Of a stretch of 64,000 nt of DNA, positions 44,841 through 53,095 are shown in pieces. The notes beneath the pieces are model-generated. The model was given only the letters and a program-made list of their open reading frames with translations, did not search any database and was not told the origin of the DNA. The translations under genes were made by a program, and so were the position numbers. The stretch comes from Notoacmeibacter sp. (GTDB lineage: Bacteria; Pseudomonadota; Alphaproteobacteria; Rhizobiales; Rhizobiaceae): assembly GCA_019912385.1 (NCBI GenBank), contig JAIOIW010000025.1:1-64000 (forward strand), given 5' to 3'. Numbering within the stretch: the first letter of the stretch is position 1; the number at the start of each line of letters is the position of its first letter.

Positions 44841-45966
44841 TGTACGGCCCGGAAACATGGGTAACAGATCGTACCTAAGACATGGGTGACAATCTCGTGC
44901 CGAACAGATTGTCGATGGCTTGCAAGGTTCTCTACTCCAGGTCGATATAACCCGGATCATAGGGCCTTGAAGCGGGCGTGCAGAGCTCGGACGGCATCCT
45001 TATGGCGATGCCTTCGTGCGGCCTTTCCTCGTTGAACTCGCTGACGAATTTGTCGAAGCGGTCTTGGTGCTGGAGGGCGTTTGCGCCCGGCGGCCGAGCG
45101 GTCTCCTGCTTCAGGGTGCGATGCATCCTCTCATGGCGGCTGTTCTGCTGCGGATGGCCGGGCCTGATGCGCTCGATGGCAATGCCGAGCCTTAGCCAGA
45201 ATACCGACAGCTTCGAGAGATTGTAGAGCCCGTTGGGGCTGGCGAAGGGCAGGCCGTTGTCGGAACGGATGTCGGGCGGCAGGCCGCGCTCCCTGTAGAG
45301 GCGGACGAAGGCCTCGATGACCGGGCACTTCCCTGGTCGATTCAAGGGCTTCGACCAGCAGTAGGTAGCGCAAGGCCTGGTCGGCGACCGTCAGGGGGTA
45401 ACAGTAGCGGCCATTGCCCGTCTTGAACTCGCCCTTGAAGTCGGCACGCCACAGATCGTTCGGATGAAGGCCTGCGGAAAGCTGCGTTGCTTCGGCCTTC
45501 ATCCGGCGCCTTTGCCGGGCTCCGCTTGACGAGACCGTGACGGTCGAGCACGGCATGCACCGTGCTCCTTGCGGGAATGCGCACCTCGCCCGCCAGCTTC
45601 CTGACCAGCACCTCCCTGATATTGCGGGCGCCCCAGTGCGACCTGTCACGCCTGGTCCCGACGATCAGACGCTCCACCGGCTCGGGCAACTGGTTGGCAT
45701 ATCTGACCGGCCGCCGCGACCGGTCGCGAAGCGCCTCCAGCCCCTCTTGCTTGCAGCGATTGAAGATCTTGTAGCCGGTCTTGCGCGAGATGCCGAACTG
45801 GCGGCACACATCGCTCATGCTTTCCCCGTCGAGAAGACGAGCCACAAAACGAAGACGTTCCTCCATCACCGAACACTCTCTCCACGGCATCAACACCTCT
45901 GGCAGAAAATCCAAAGTGTTACCCATGTGTCCGGAACAAAACGTCACCTATGTCTCGGGTCGCTCA
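44841..45966 (-). mobile_element. IS481-type insertion sequence
   Basis: About 1126 bases bounded by imperfect inverted ends: TGTACGGCCCGGAAACATGG on the left and, on the complementary strand of the right end, TGAGCGACCCGAGACATAGG. Each end has a second inner copy of the ACATGGGTAAC-type motif. The single transposase gene is on the minus strand and frameshifted. It separates the right att repeat from DNA that continues the flanking similarity, so it inserted later. A target duplication is not certain (CAC at most). Confidence 0.8.
44932..45876 (-). pseudogene. IS481-family transposase, interrupted by frameshifts
   Basis: Three overlapping frames together give one transposase. The N-terminal helix-turn-helix (LDGESMSDVCRQFGISRKTG) ends near DRHGLVKRSPAK. 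A second frame carries the first catalytic Asp (LHPNDLWRADFKGEFKTGNG) to LVEALESTRE. A third carries the second Asp and the Glu (RSDNGLPFASPNG, RHERMHRTLKQE) to the C-terminus. Two frameshifts, near 45510 and 45345, separate them. IS481 elements normally use one open frame, so this copy is probably inactive. Both shifts could in principle be sequencing errors. Confidence 0.8.
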
Positions 45967-46064
45967 CGGTTGAAAATGACGGCCTTGCAAGGCCCTGGGT
46001 GCTTCAAGGCAGTCTTGGAGCGCTCGCTTCCCTTTGCCCTGCTGCAGGGGCGGGTACCCGGCCA

Positions 46065-46691
46065 CTATGTCTTTGCGGGAACACGCGACGCCGACAGAAT
46101 GGCGGCGATGTCCTCGCGCATATATCTGTCGACAGTCTCGCTCTTCAGATCGTCGATCGAGATGAACTGGATGAAGCGGGCGTTCTGCAATTGAAACAGG
46201 CTTTCGCCGAGAACATCGACATTGGTATCGGGCGTCAGGTGGCCGCGCCTCTGGAGTTTGACGAATATCTGGGAAAGCTGGCGGGCCAGTTCCCGGTCTA
46301 GGCGTGCATAGGCGCGGCCGAAATGCGAATTGCCCTCGATGATGCTGGCGGCAATGGTCTGGCGCCAGACCGGCTTTGTCAGGAATGACAGGGCATGATC
46401 GCGGATCGTGGCGGCGAACAGCGCGAATGCCTCGACGATATCGTCCGGCGGATCGGCCAGGATCGCGTCGATCCGCTCGGTCAGCAGCGTGTCGCTCTCG
46501 GCGACGAGTGCCAGCAGCAGGCCTGTCTTGGTACCGTAGTAATTGTAGATCGTGACGCTCGAAACCTCCGCCCTTTCGGCAATCATCTCGATCGTCGTTG
46601 CATCGAATCCGTACATCGAAAACTGGTCGCGGGCCGCCTGTATGATATTGCGGCGGCGGTTGCTCTTCTGACGCTCTCTGAGGCTCGACAT
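46065..46691 (-). CDS. TetR/AcrR family regulator, divergent to the ABC/creatininase operon
   Basis: The 208-residue protein has the TetR helix-turn-helix (TTIEMIAERAEVSSVTIYNYY, residues ~32-52) after IIQAARDQFSMYGFDA. The C-terminal domain lacks recognised ligand residues. It is divergent from the ABC binding-protein gene, and the 130 bases between contain an inverted repeat (CACTAAA-N21-TTTAGTG), so it most likely represses or activates the catabolic operon in response to its substrate. ATG 46691 gives a typical length; ATG 46730 adds 13 residues. Confidence 0.88.
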   Translation of the reverse strand: MSSLRERQKSNRRRNIIQAARDQFSMYGFDATTIEMIAERAEVSSVTIYNYYGTKTGLLLALVAESDTLLTERIDAILADPPDDIVEAFALFAATIRDHALSFLTKPVWRQTIAASIIEGNSHFGRAYARLDRELARQLSQIFVKLQRRGHLTPDTNVDVLGESLFQLQNARFIQFISIDDLKSETVDRYMREDIAAILSASRVPAKT

Positions 46692-46745
46692 CGGTTCCGG
46701 TCCGTTTGGCTGGTCTCCTGTGTGCCACATGATATATCTTTACTC

Positions 46746-46780
46746 CACTAAAAAAATTAATTGTAATTCATAATTTAGTG
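46746..46780. promoter_or_regulatory. Candidate operator between TetR gene and ABC operon
   Basis: CACTAAA (46746-46752) and TTTAGTG (46774-46780) are perfect 7-base inverted arms. The 21 bases between them are AT-rich with further AATT symmetry. Position between divergent promoters suits a TetR-family site. Confidence 0.45.
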
Positions 46781-46821
46781 TGACTAGAATATATGCGTCT
46801 CTCCACAGGAGTCTGCGGACA

Positions 46822-47886
46822 ATGCTGAAAAAATTCCTCTCGATCGTAAGTGTCGCCGCGGTGGCGGCCGCCGTTGCAATGCCTTCCGCGCAAGCGAAGG
46901 AGACCGTCAATGTTGGCGTCTGCGTGTCCTGGCCGGGCTACGCGATGCTCGAGGTCGCGCGGCAAAAGAACCTCATCCCGGACTACGATCTCAACATAAC
47001 GATCTTCGAAGATCCGCTCGGCGGTCACTCGGCGCTGGCGGCCGGCCAGGTCGATGTTTACGGCTGCACGGCGGATTATGTGCCGCTGACGGTCGATCGT
47101 GGTACCGATGTCGTGAACGTTGCCTTTATGAACCCGTCCTACGGCGTCGACCACATTATCCTTGCCCCGGAAACGGAAGCGCCAAACCTCGCCGGCAAGA
47201 AGGTTTCCGCGCCGCAGGCCTATATCGGCCACCTGCTGATGGGTCTGTGGCTCGACAGCCAGGGTATCACGCCGGACCAGGTCGAGTGGGTCAACCTGAA
47301 TGCCGACGAAGCCGTCGGCCCGATGCTCTCCCGCGACCTTTCTGCCGCCTACATGTACGAGCCGTGGATCTCGAAGGTGCTCGAGGCGATGCCGGGTGCT
47401 CGCAGTGTCGTCAACACCGCCGATCCCGCAATGCTGAAGACCGGCATCTTCATGGATTCTTTGTTCATGAACAAGAAGTTCATCGCGGAAAAGCGCGCAG
47501 CCGCCATTGCCGTGTTGAAAGCGCGTTGGGACGGTCTCGGCTACTGGCATGAGAACGTCGAGGAAACGAACCAACTCATCGCCGAGTTCCTGCAATGGCC
47601 GGTTGAAGACGTCGGCTTCGTGATCGGCACCAACGGCAAGAGCTTCGAAGGTGGCATTTACATGTACGACTTCGATGAATCTGCCCGCGTTTGCGGCGTG
47701 CTCGAAGGCGAGCCGCCTTTCGCCCTCGCCAACGGTTCCATGGCCGATGTCGTTTCGCTGACCAACGACTGGTGGATCAAGCTCGGTCTCATGGAAAACA
47801 GGATCGACGCCGCCAAGGGCATCGACTGCAGCCTGATGGGCGACCTGGTGGCCAGCGGCTACCGCCAGTCCTTCACGGCAAACTGA
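46822..47886 (+). CDS. ABC transporter substrate-binding protein (NrtA/SsuA/TauA-like)
   Basis: The 354-residue periplasmic protein has a signal peptide (VSVAAVAAAVAMPSAQA) and an NMT1/OpuAC-like fold: VNVGVCVSWPGYAMLEVARQ, FEDPLGGHSALAAGQVDVYG, AAYMYEPWISKVLEAMPGA. It has family similarity to nitrate, sulfonate and pyrimidine-precursor binding proteins, which does not settle the ligand. Trp/Tyr residues in SWPGY could cap a cationic or ring-shaped ligand. AGGAG lies upstream of ATG 46822. Its stop shares a base with an ATG of the permease frame. Confidence 0.9.
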   Translation: MLKKFLSIVSVAAVAAAVAMPSAQAKETVNVGVCVSWPGYAMLEVARQKNLIPDYDLNITIFEDPLGGHSALAAGQVDVYGCTADYVPLTVDRGTDVVNVAFMNPSYGVDHIILAPETEAPNLAGKKVSAPQAYIGHLLMGLWLDSQGITPDQVEWVNLNADEAVGPMLSRDLSAAYMYEPWISKVLEAMPGARSVVNTADPAMLKTGIFMDSLFMNKKFIAEKRAAAIAVLKARWDGLGYWHENVEETNQLIAEFLQWPVEDVGFVIGTNGKSFEGGIYMYDFDESARVCGVLEGEPPFALANGSMADVVSLTNDWWIKLGLMENRIDAAKGIDCSLMGDLVASGYRQSFTAN

Positions 47887-47963
47887 TGTATCACGGCGCG
47901 CCGGCATCGCCGGCGCGCCCGCATCCTTCCCTTTTCGAGCCCCTGGCAGCCATCGAGGCCACG

Positions 47964-48785
47964 ATGTCAGATCCCGTTCCCGCCAGTCGACGACGCAGGT
48001 TCCTGGATATCAGGAAACCAATTTCCAGACGACAGGCCGTGATTTCCGCAATCGGGATCTGGGCCGTCTTCTTCGGGATATGGGCGGGCGCCTCGATCGG
48101 CGGTATGGTCAACGAGCTTCTTGTCCCGGCGCCGCAAAAGGTTCTCGTCACGCTCTATGAATTGTTTGCCGAACGCGGCTTTGCCTCGGATGTGCTGATC
48201 AGTATCCTTCGCGTGCTGGTTGCGTTTCTCGCCGCATCGCTCGTCGCCATTCCGCTCGGCATCATGATGGGGTCGTTTCCGGCAATCGAGGGGATCGTCA
48301 ATCCCTTCGTCTCCGCCTGGCGCTACCTGCCCGCGCCTTCCTTCATTCCGGTCCTGCTGATGTGGTTCGGCACCGGCGAAGCGCCGAAACTGGCCCTGCT
48401 TTTCATCGGCGTCGTCTTTTTCCTGATCACACTGGTCATGGACCACACCAGGAATGTCCGCCACGAACTCGTCGAGACCGCGCTGACCCTCGGCGCCAGT
48501 CGTTGGGTGACCGTCCGCTCGGTGATCATGCCCGCTGTACTGCCCGATGTCGTCGTCGCCATGCGGCAGATGCTCGCCGTCACCTGGACCTACCTGGTCA
48601 TAGCCGAGATCGTCGCCTCGACGACCGGCATTGGTGCGATGATGATGCGCGCGCGCCGCTTCCTGCATACCGACGAGATCATGGCCGGCATCATCGTGAT
48701 CGGCGCGCTCGGACTCCTGTTCGACATGCTGTTCGCGCGTCTGCACCGCCAGCTCTTCCCCTATCTCGGGGAGAAGCGCCGATGA
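47964..48785 (+). CDS. ABC transporter permease (SsuC/TauC/NrtB-like)
   Basis: The 273-residue inner-membrane protein has six hydrophobic segments and the binding-protein-dependent transport signature VETALTLGASRWVTVRSVIM (EAA loop). It also has MVNELLVPAPQKVLVTLYEL near the N-terminus, as in this family. ATG 47964 is chosen as it has GAGG 6 bases upstream and gives the usual length. An ATG at 47886, coupled to the preceding stop (TGATG), would add 26 residues of low-complexity Pro/Ala sequence. It overlaps the ATPase gene by 4 bases. Confidence 0.92.
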   Translation: MSDPVPASRRRRFLDIRKPISRRQAVISAIGIWAVFFGIWAGASIGGMVNELLVPAPQKVLVTLYELFAERGFASDVLISILRVLVAFLAASLVAIPLGIMMGSFPAIEGIVNPFVSAWRYLPAPSFIPVLLMWFGTGEAPKLALLFIGVVFFLITLVMDHTRNVRHELVETALTLGASRWVTVRSVIMPAVLPDVVVAMRQMLAVTWTYLVIAEIVASTTGIGAMMMRARRFLHTDEIMAGIIVIGALGLLFDMLFARLHRQLFPYLGEKRR

Positions 48786-49570
48786 ACGACGTCATCCTGA
48801 AGCTCACCGACGTCTCGAAATCGTTCGACCTCGGCGGCGGCCGGGCGCTGGAAGCCATCTCCCGCGTGAACCTGGAGGTAAGGCGCAACGAAATCTGCGT
48901 CATTCTTGGCCCGTCCGGATGTGGCAAATCGACTGTGCTGCGCATGATTGCCGGCCTCGAAACGCCGACCTCCGGCAGCCTCGTGCTGGAGGGACGAAGC
49001 ATCGAGGGTCCGGGCCGCGACCGCGGCATGGTTTTCCAGGCTTATACCTCGTTCGACTGGTTGAGCGTGCGCAGGAACGTCGAGTTCGGCATGAGGATCA
49101 ACGGTGTCCCGTCGGCGGAACGGCGTGACCGCGCCGACCATTTCATCAAGCTGGTCGGACTGGCGAAATTCGCCGACGTCTATCCGACCCAGTTGTCTGG
49201 CGGCATGCGCCAGCGCGTTGCCATCGCGCGCACGCTCGCCAACGATCCCGAATTGCTGCTGATGGACGAGCCGTTTGGCGCGCTCGATGCGGAGACCCGC
49301 TGGCACATGCAGGAACTGCTGGTCGAGATCGCCGAGACCGCCAACACCACGATCGTCATGGTGACCCACGACATCGAGGAGGCGATCTTCCTTGCCGACA
49401 AGATCGTCTTCATGTCGCGCCATCCCGGCCGTGTGAAGACCGAGATCGTGCCCGTTTTCAAGAATGGCAAGCGGATCGCGGAGAAGGAAAAGGTCATCGA
49501 ACTCGATGGCTACAGCGAGATGGAACGCCAGATCATGCGCCTGATGCGCGAAGAAGGCACCAAGGACTGA
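48782..49570 (+). CDS. ABC transporter ATP-binding protein (SsuB/TauB/NrtD-like)
   Basis: The 262-residue ATPase has Walker A GPSGCGKST (residues ~43-51), Q-loop VFQAYTSFDWLSV, signature LSGGMRQRVAIARTL, Walker B LLLMDEPFGALD and H-loop MVTHDIEEAIFLAD. It energises the permease encoded just upstream (ATGA overlap). All motifs are intact, so the importer should be functional. The creatininase gene follows after 14 bases. Confidence 0.96.
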   Translation: MNDVILKLTDVSKSFDLGGGRALEAISRVNLEVRRNEICVILGPSGCGKSTVLRMIAGLETPTSGSLVLEGRSIEGPGRDRGMVFQAYTSFDWLSVRRNVEFGMRINGVPSAERRDRADHFIKLVGLAKFADVYPTQLSGGMRQRVAIARTLANDPELLLMDEPFGALDAETRWHMQELLVEIAETANTTIVMVTHDIEEAIFLADKIVFMSRHPGRVKTEIVPVFKNGKRIAEKEKVIELDGYSEMERQIMRLMREEGTKD

Positions 49571-49584
49571 AACAAGGAGCATCC

Positions 49585-50355
49585 ATGACTTCGCCGGTGA
49601 TGATGGCCGAGATGACCTGGCCGGAATATGCGGCGGCGCTTGAAGACAACCCGGTTGTCTTCCTGCCAACCGGCGCGCTCGAACAGCACGGCCCGCATCT
49701 GCCCATGTCGGTCGATTACCTGCTGCCGTCCGCGATCGCGCGCGAGATCGCCGGGGAGATCGGCGGCGTGGTTGCCGCGCCGGTGACCTATGGCTACAAG
49801 TCGATGACGCGTTCGGCAGGCGGTCCGTTCTTCCCGGGTTCGACCGGACTCGACGGGGCAACCCTGTCGGCGGTCGTGCGCGACGTGATCCGCGAACTTG
49901 TGCGCCATGGCGCGCGCCGGATCTGCGTGCTCGACGGCAATTACGAGAACCTGTGGTTCCTCAACGAAGGCATCGACCTTGCGATGCGCGAGGTTGGCTC
50001 GCTTGGAGTACGCATCATGTGCCTGCAGCACTGGGAGTTCCTGACCGAGGAAACGCTCGCGTCGGTCTTTCCCGACGGCTACCCCGGTATCGAACTGGAG
50101 CATGCTGCCGTCCTGGAGACTTCGCTGATGATGAACTTCCATCCGGAACTCGTCCGCTTCGACCGTATCCCCGACAACGCGCCGGCGGACGCGCCGTGCT
50201 ACGACGTCTGGCCGCCGCGGCGCGAATGGGTTGCGCCGGAAGGCTCACTGATCTCGGCCAAGGGCGCGAGCCCTGAGAAGGGCGCCATCATTGCCGCGCA
50301 ATACCGCCGCGACATCACCGCGGCGGTGCGCCGCGAATTCTACGAACTCGGCTGA
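49585..50355 (+). CDS. Creatininase-family amidohydrolase
   Basis: The 256-residue protein keeps the metal site of creatininase: Glu and His in LPTGALEQHGPHLPMSVDYL (including the Asp), Glu in LDGNYENLWF, and the HA-x-x-ETS pattern in ELEHAAVLETSLMM. Family members open small cyclic or acyclic amides (creatinine, formamides, inosose-derived lactams), usually with Zn/Mn. It carries AAGGAG before ATG 49585 and is 14 bases from the ABC ATPase gene. Exact substrate unknown. A ureohydrolase in the same operon makes a guanidino- or ureido-type compound plausible. Confidence 0.9.
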   Translation: MTSPVMMAEMTWPEYAAALEDNPVVFLPTGALEQHGPHLPMSVDYLLPSAIAREIAGEIGGVVAAPVTYGYKSMTRSAGGPFFPGSTGLDGATLSAVVRDVIRELVRHGARRICVLDGNYENLWFLNEGIDLAMREVGSLGVRIMCLQHWEFLTEETLASVFPDGYPGIELEHAAVLETSLMMNFHPELVRFDRIPDNAPADAPCYDVWPPRREWVAPEGSLISAKGASPEKGAIIAAQYRRDITAAVRREFYELG

Positions 50356-50362
50356 CGGCACG

Positions 50363-51142
50363 ATGCGCGCGACGTTCGATTTCTCGGGCAAGTCCGTACT
50401 GGTGACCGGCGCGAGCCGGGGCATCGGCTTTGGCGTTGCCGAGGCTTTCGCCGCCTGCGGCGCGGACCTCGCCATCCTTGCCGACGACGAGGCGGTCCAC
50501 GAGGCTGCCGGCAAGCTGAGCGAAAGGGCGATGCGCCCGGTTACCGGGATTGTTTGCGACATCACCGACCGCGGCCAGGTGTCCGATGCGCTCTCGCGCT
50601 TCGAACGCATCGACGTGCTGGTCAACAATGCCGGGCTGGAGCGGCCGACGCCGTTGCAGGACGCCGACCCGGCGACCGACGACACCTTCGCCCGGGTGAT
50701 CGCGGTCAACGTCACCGGGACGCACAATGTCACCCGCGCGGCAATATCGAGAATCCCCGACGGCGGTCGTATAGTCATCACCTCATCGATCTGGGGCAAG
50801 ACCGCTGTTCCCGATTTCTCCGCCTATGTCTCGTCCAAGCACGCGCTGATCGGCATGACGCGCACATGGGCCAGGGAACTCGGGCCGCGCAAGATCACCG
50901 TCAACGCGGTCTGCCCCGGCTGGGTGAAAACGGATGCCGCGATGCGCTCGCTCGACGCGATGGCCGCGAAGACGGGGGCCAGACCCGAGGCGCTCCTGGC
51001 AGAGATCGTCGCCGCGCAGGCGATCGGCGGCCTGATGGAGCCGGCCGATGTGGCCAGCCTCTATCTCTTTCTCGCCTCCGATGCGGCAGCGAACATCACT
51101 GGCCAGGCAATCAATGTCGACAGGGGGGAGGTTCCGGCATGA
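50363..51142 (+). CDS. Short-chain dehydrogenase/reductase (SDR) 1
   Basis: The 259-residue classical SDR has the NAD(P) motif VTGASRGIGFG (residues ~13-23), NNAG at ~90, catalytic Ser in ITSSIWG and Tyr/Lys in SAYVSSKHAL. An Asp follows the second strand (LADDEA), which usually favours NAD+ over NADP+. The operon context suggests oxidation of a hydroxyl group in the imported compound. It starts 7 bases after the creatininase stop and overlaps the second SDR by 4 bases. Confidence 0.92.
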   Translation: MRATFDFSGKSVLVTGASRGIGFGVAEAFAACGADLAILADDEAVHEAAGKLSERAMRPVTGIVCDITDRGQVSDALSRFERIDVLVNNAGLERPTPLQDADPATDDTFARVIAVNVTGTHNVTRAAISRIPDGGRIVITSSIWGKTAVPDFSAYVSSKHALIGMTRTWARELGPRKITVNAVCPGWVKTDAAMRSLDAMAAKTGARPEALLAEIVAAQAIGGLMEPADVASLYLFLASDAAANITGQAINVDRGEVPA

Positions 51143-51900
51143 GCGGGACGCTTTCCGGACGGATCGCGCTCGTGACCGGTGGTTCACGCGGCATCGGTCG
51201 CGCGATCGCGCTGGCCTTTGCGGGCGAGGGCGCGGATGTGGCGATTTGCCACCGGAACGATCCGCAAGCCGGCGGGACGCTCGGCGAATTGCGCGCGACA
51301 GGCGCCCGCGCGATCGCCGTTGACGCCGACATATCGTCGGAGAAGGACACCGCCGCTCTTTTCAGGACCATCGGCGACACGCTCGGTCCGCTCGACATCG
51401 CGGTCGCCAATGCCGGCATCCTGCGCGAGGCTCCATTGCTCGAGACCAGCGCCGCGGATTTCGACGCTGTCATTTCGGTCAATCTGCGCGGCACATTCCT
51501 CACCGCGCGCGAGGCGGCGCGGATGATGCTCTCCCGACCGCATGCCGCGCCCGCCGGCCGGATCATCACGATCGCGTCCGATCTCGCCTTTCTCGGCCGC
51601 GAGCGAATGGCGGCCTATTGCGCGTCGAAGGGCGGTATCCTGTCGCTGACCCGGTCGTTGGCGCGCGAGCTCGCACCGGGGATTCTCGTCAACGCGATTG
51701 CCCCCGGCCCAGTCGATACCGACATGACGAGCCCAGGGACGATGAGTGCGGAGGCGCTCGCACAGGACCTGGCGACGCCCCTGGCGCGCTTTGCCAGGCC
51801 GGAGGAAATCGCCGCGGTCGCGGTGTTCCTAGCCGGCGAAGGCTCGAGTTTCGTGACCGGCCAGTGCTACGGCGCCAATGGCGGTAGCACGATGTATTGA
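51139..51900 (+). CDS. Short-chain dehydrogenase/reductase (SDR) 2
   Basis: The 253-residue classical SDR has VTGGSRGIGRA near residue 12, a basic HRND after strand two (suggesting NADP+), NAG in VANAGILRE, Ser in IASDLAFLG, and the Tyr/Lys pair in AAYCASKGG. Only about a third of the residues match SDR 1, so it is not a recent duplication. The two together may act on different positions, or one may act as an oxidase and the other as a reductase. ATGA overlap with SDR 1. Confidence 0.92.
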   Translation: MSGTLSGRIALVTGGSRGIGRAIALAFAGEGADVAICHRNDPQAGGTLGELRATGARAIAVDADISSEKDTAALFRTIGDTLGPLDIAVANAGILREAPLLETSAADFDAVISVNLRGTFLTAREAARMMLSRPHAAPAGRIITIASDLAFLGRERMAAYCASKGGILSLTRSLARELAPGILVNAIAPGPVDTDMTSPGTMSAEALAQDLATPLARFARPEEIAAVAVFLAGEGSSFVTGQCYGANGGSTMY

Positions 51901-51922
51901 TTCCGTTTTTTGGAGACAACCG

Positions 51923-52891
51923 ATGAGCAATCCGTTCTTCCATCCCGTTTCGGGCTTCGACCTGCCCCGCTTCGCCGGCGTACCGACCTTCATGCGGCTG
52001 CCGCATGTCGGTCTCGACGATGCACGGATCGGCGAGGTGCGGATCGGCATCATTGGCGCGCCGTGGGACAGCGGTACAACCAACAGGCCGGGACCGCGTC
52101 ACGGACCGCGGCAGTTGCGTGACCTCTCAACCATGATCCGCGCCGAAAACGGGGCGACGGGCGTTCGGCCTTTCGAACTCGTCAACTGCGCCGATCTCGG
52201 CGATGTCGCACCGAATCCCGCCGACGTGCAGGACAGCCTCGACCGCTTCACCCGCTTCTACGGCCGGGTAAAGGAAAAAGGCATCGTCCCGCTCACCGCG
52301 GGCGGCGACCATCTCTGTTCGCTTCCGATCCTGCGCGGGCTTGCCTCGGACCGTCCGGTCGGCATGATTCACTTTGACAGCCACACTGACCTGTTCCACT
52401 CCTACTTCAACGGTTGCATGTACACGCACGGCACACCTTTCCGCCGCGCCGTCGAGGAGGGGCTTCTCGATCCCGGGCGCGTCGTTCAGATCGGTATCCG
52501 CGGAACGACCTACGACCGCGAGGACCGCGATTTTGCTGACAGCGTAGGCATCCGGGTCATTCCGATCGAGGAATTCTTCGCGCGCGGCGTCGCGGATGTG
52601 ATGGCCGAGGCGCGCGAGATCGTCGGGACCGGGCCGACCTACGTTTCCTATGATATCGATTTCGTCGATCCGGCCTTTGCACCTGGCACCGGCACGCCTG
52701 AAATAGGCGGGCCCAGTTCCTTCCAGGCGGTTCAGGTGGTGCGCGAACTGGATGGCATCGACATCATCGGCGCCGATCTCGTCGAGGTCTCGCCGCCCTT
52801 CGACAATTCGGGCGGCACGGCCTGGCTCGGCGCCTCGCTGATGTTCGAGATGCTTTGCGTCATGGCCAAGTCGGTTTCACAAGAGGATTAG
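51923..52891 (+). CDS. Ureohydrolase (agmatinase/arginase family)
   Basis: The 322-residue enzyme belongs to the binuclear-manganese ureohydrolases. Metal ligands are His in TAGGDH, the HFDSHTD segment, and DIDFVDPAFAPGTGTPE. Members hydrolyse the guanidino group of arginine, agmatine, guanidinobutyrate or guanidinopropionate to urea and an amine. The N-terminus with PTFMRLPHVGLD resembles the agmatinase/guanidinobutyrase branch. TGGAG lies before ATG 51923. Genes for polyamine metabolism are not present, so the substrate is more likely a guanidino acid released in this pathway; this is inference. Confidence 0.9.
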   Translation: MSNPFFHPVSGFDLPRFAGVPTFMRLPHVGLDDARIGEVRIGIIGAPWDSGTTNRPGPRHGPRQLRDLSTMIRAENGATGVRPFELVNCADLGDVAPNPADVQDSLDRFTRFYGRVKEKGIVPLTAGGDHLCSLPILRGLASDRPVGMIHFDSHTDLFHSYFNGCMYTHGTPFRRAVEEGLLDPGRVVQIGIRGTTYDREDRDFADSVGIRVIPIEEFFARGVADVMAEAREIVGTGPTYVSYDIDFVDPAFAPGTGTPEIGGPSSFQAVQVVRELDGIDIIGADLVEVSPPFDNSGGTAWLGASLMFEMLCVMAKSVSQED

Positions 52892-53095
52892 CGGCGGGTA
52901 TCGGTTTCTCGGCGCACAGTACCCGACTTGCGATGGATCGCCCCGGATGCCGCGGGCGATCGGGCCTCGGGCACCATCGGCCGCAACGGCCGTGCGGCCA
53001 TGTCGGCGCGGATCGCCAGCGCTGACCTGATCTCGCGCGCCCAATGGACGATCACCATCTTTCCGCCGTTTGCTCACCTGTGCTAGCAGGGACCG

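Noticed and set aside
46731-46821. Guanidine riboswitch upstream of the ABC/ureohydrolase operon
   Set aside because: The leader is only about 90 bases, AT-rich, and contains none of the conserved ACGR-type loops; a TetR operator is the better explanation.
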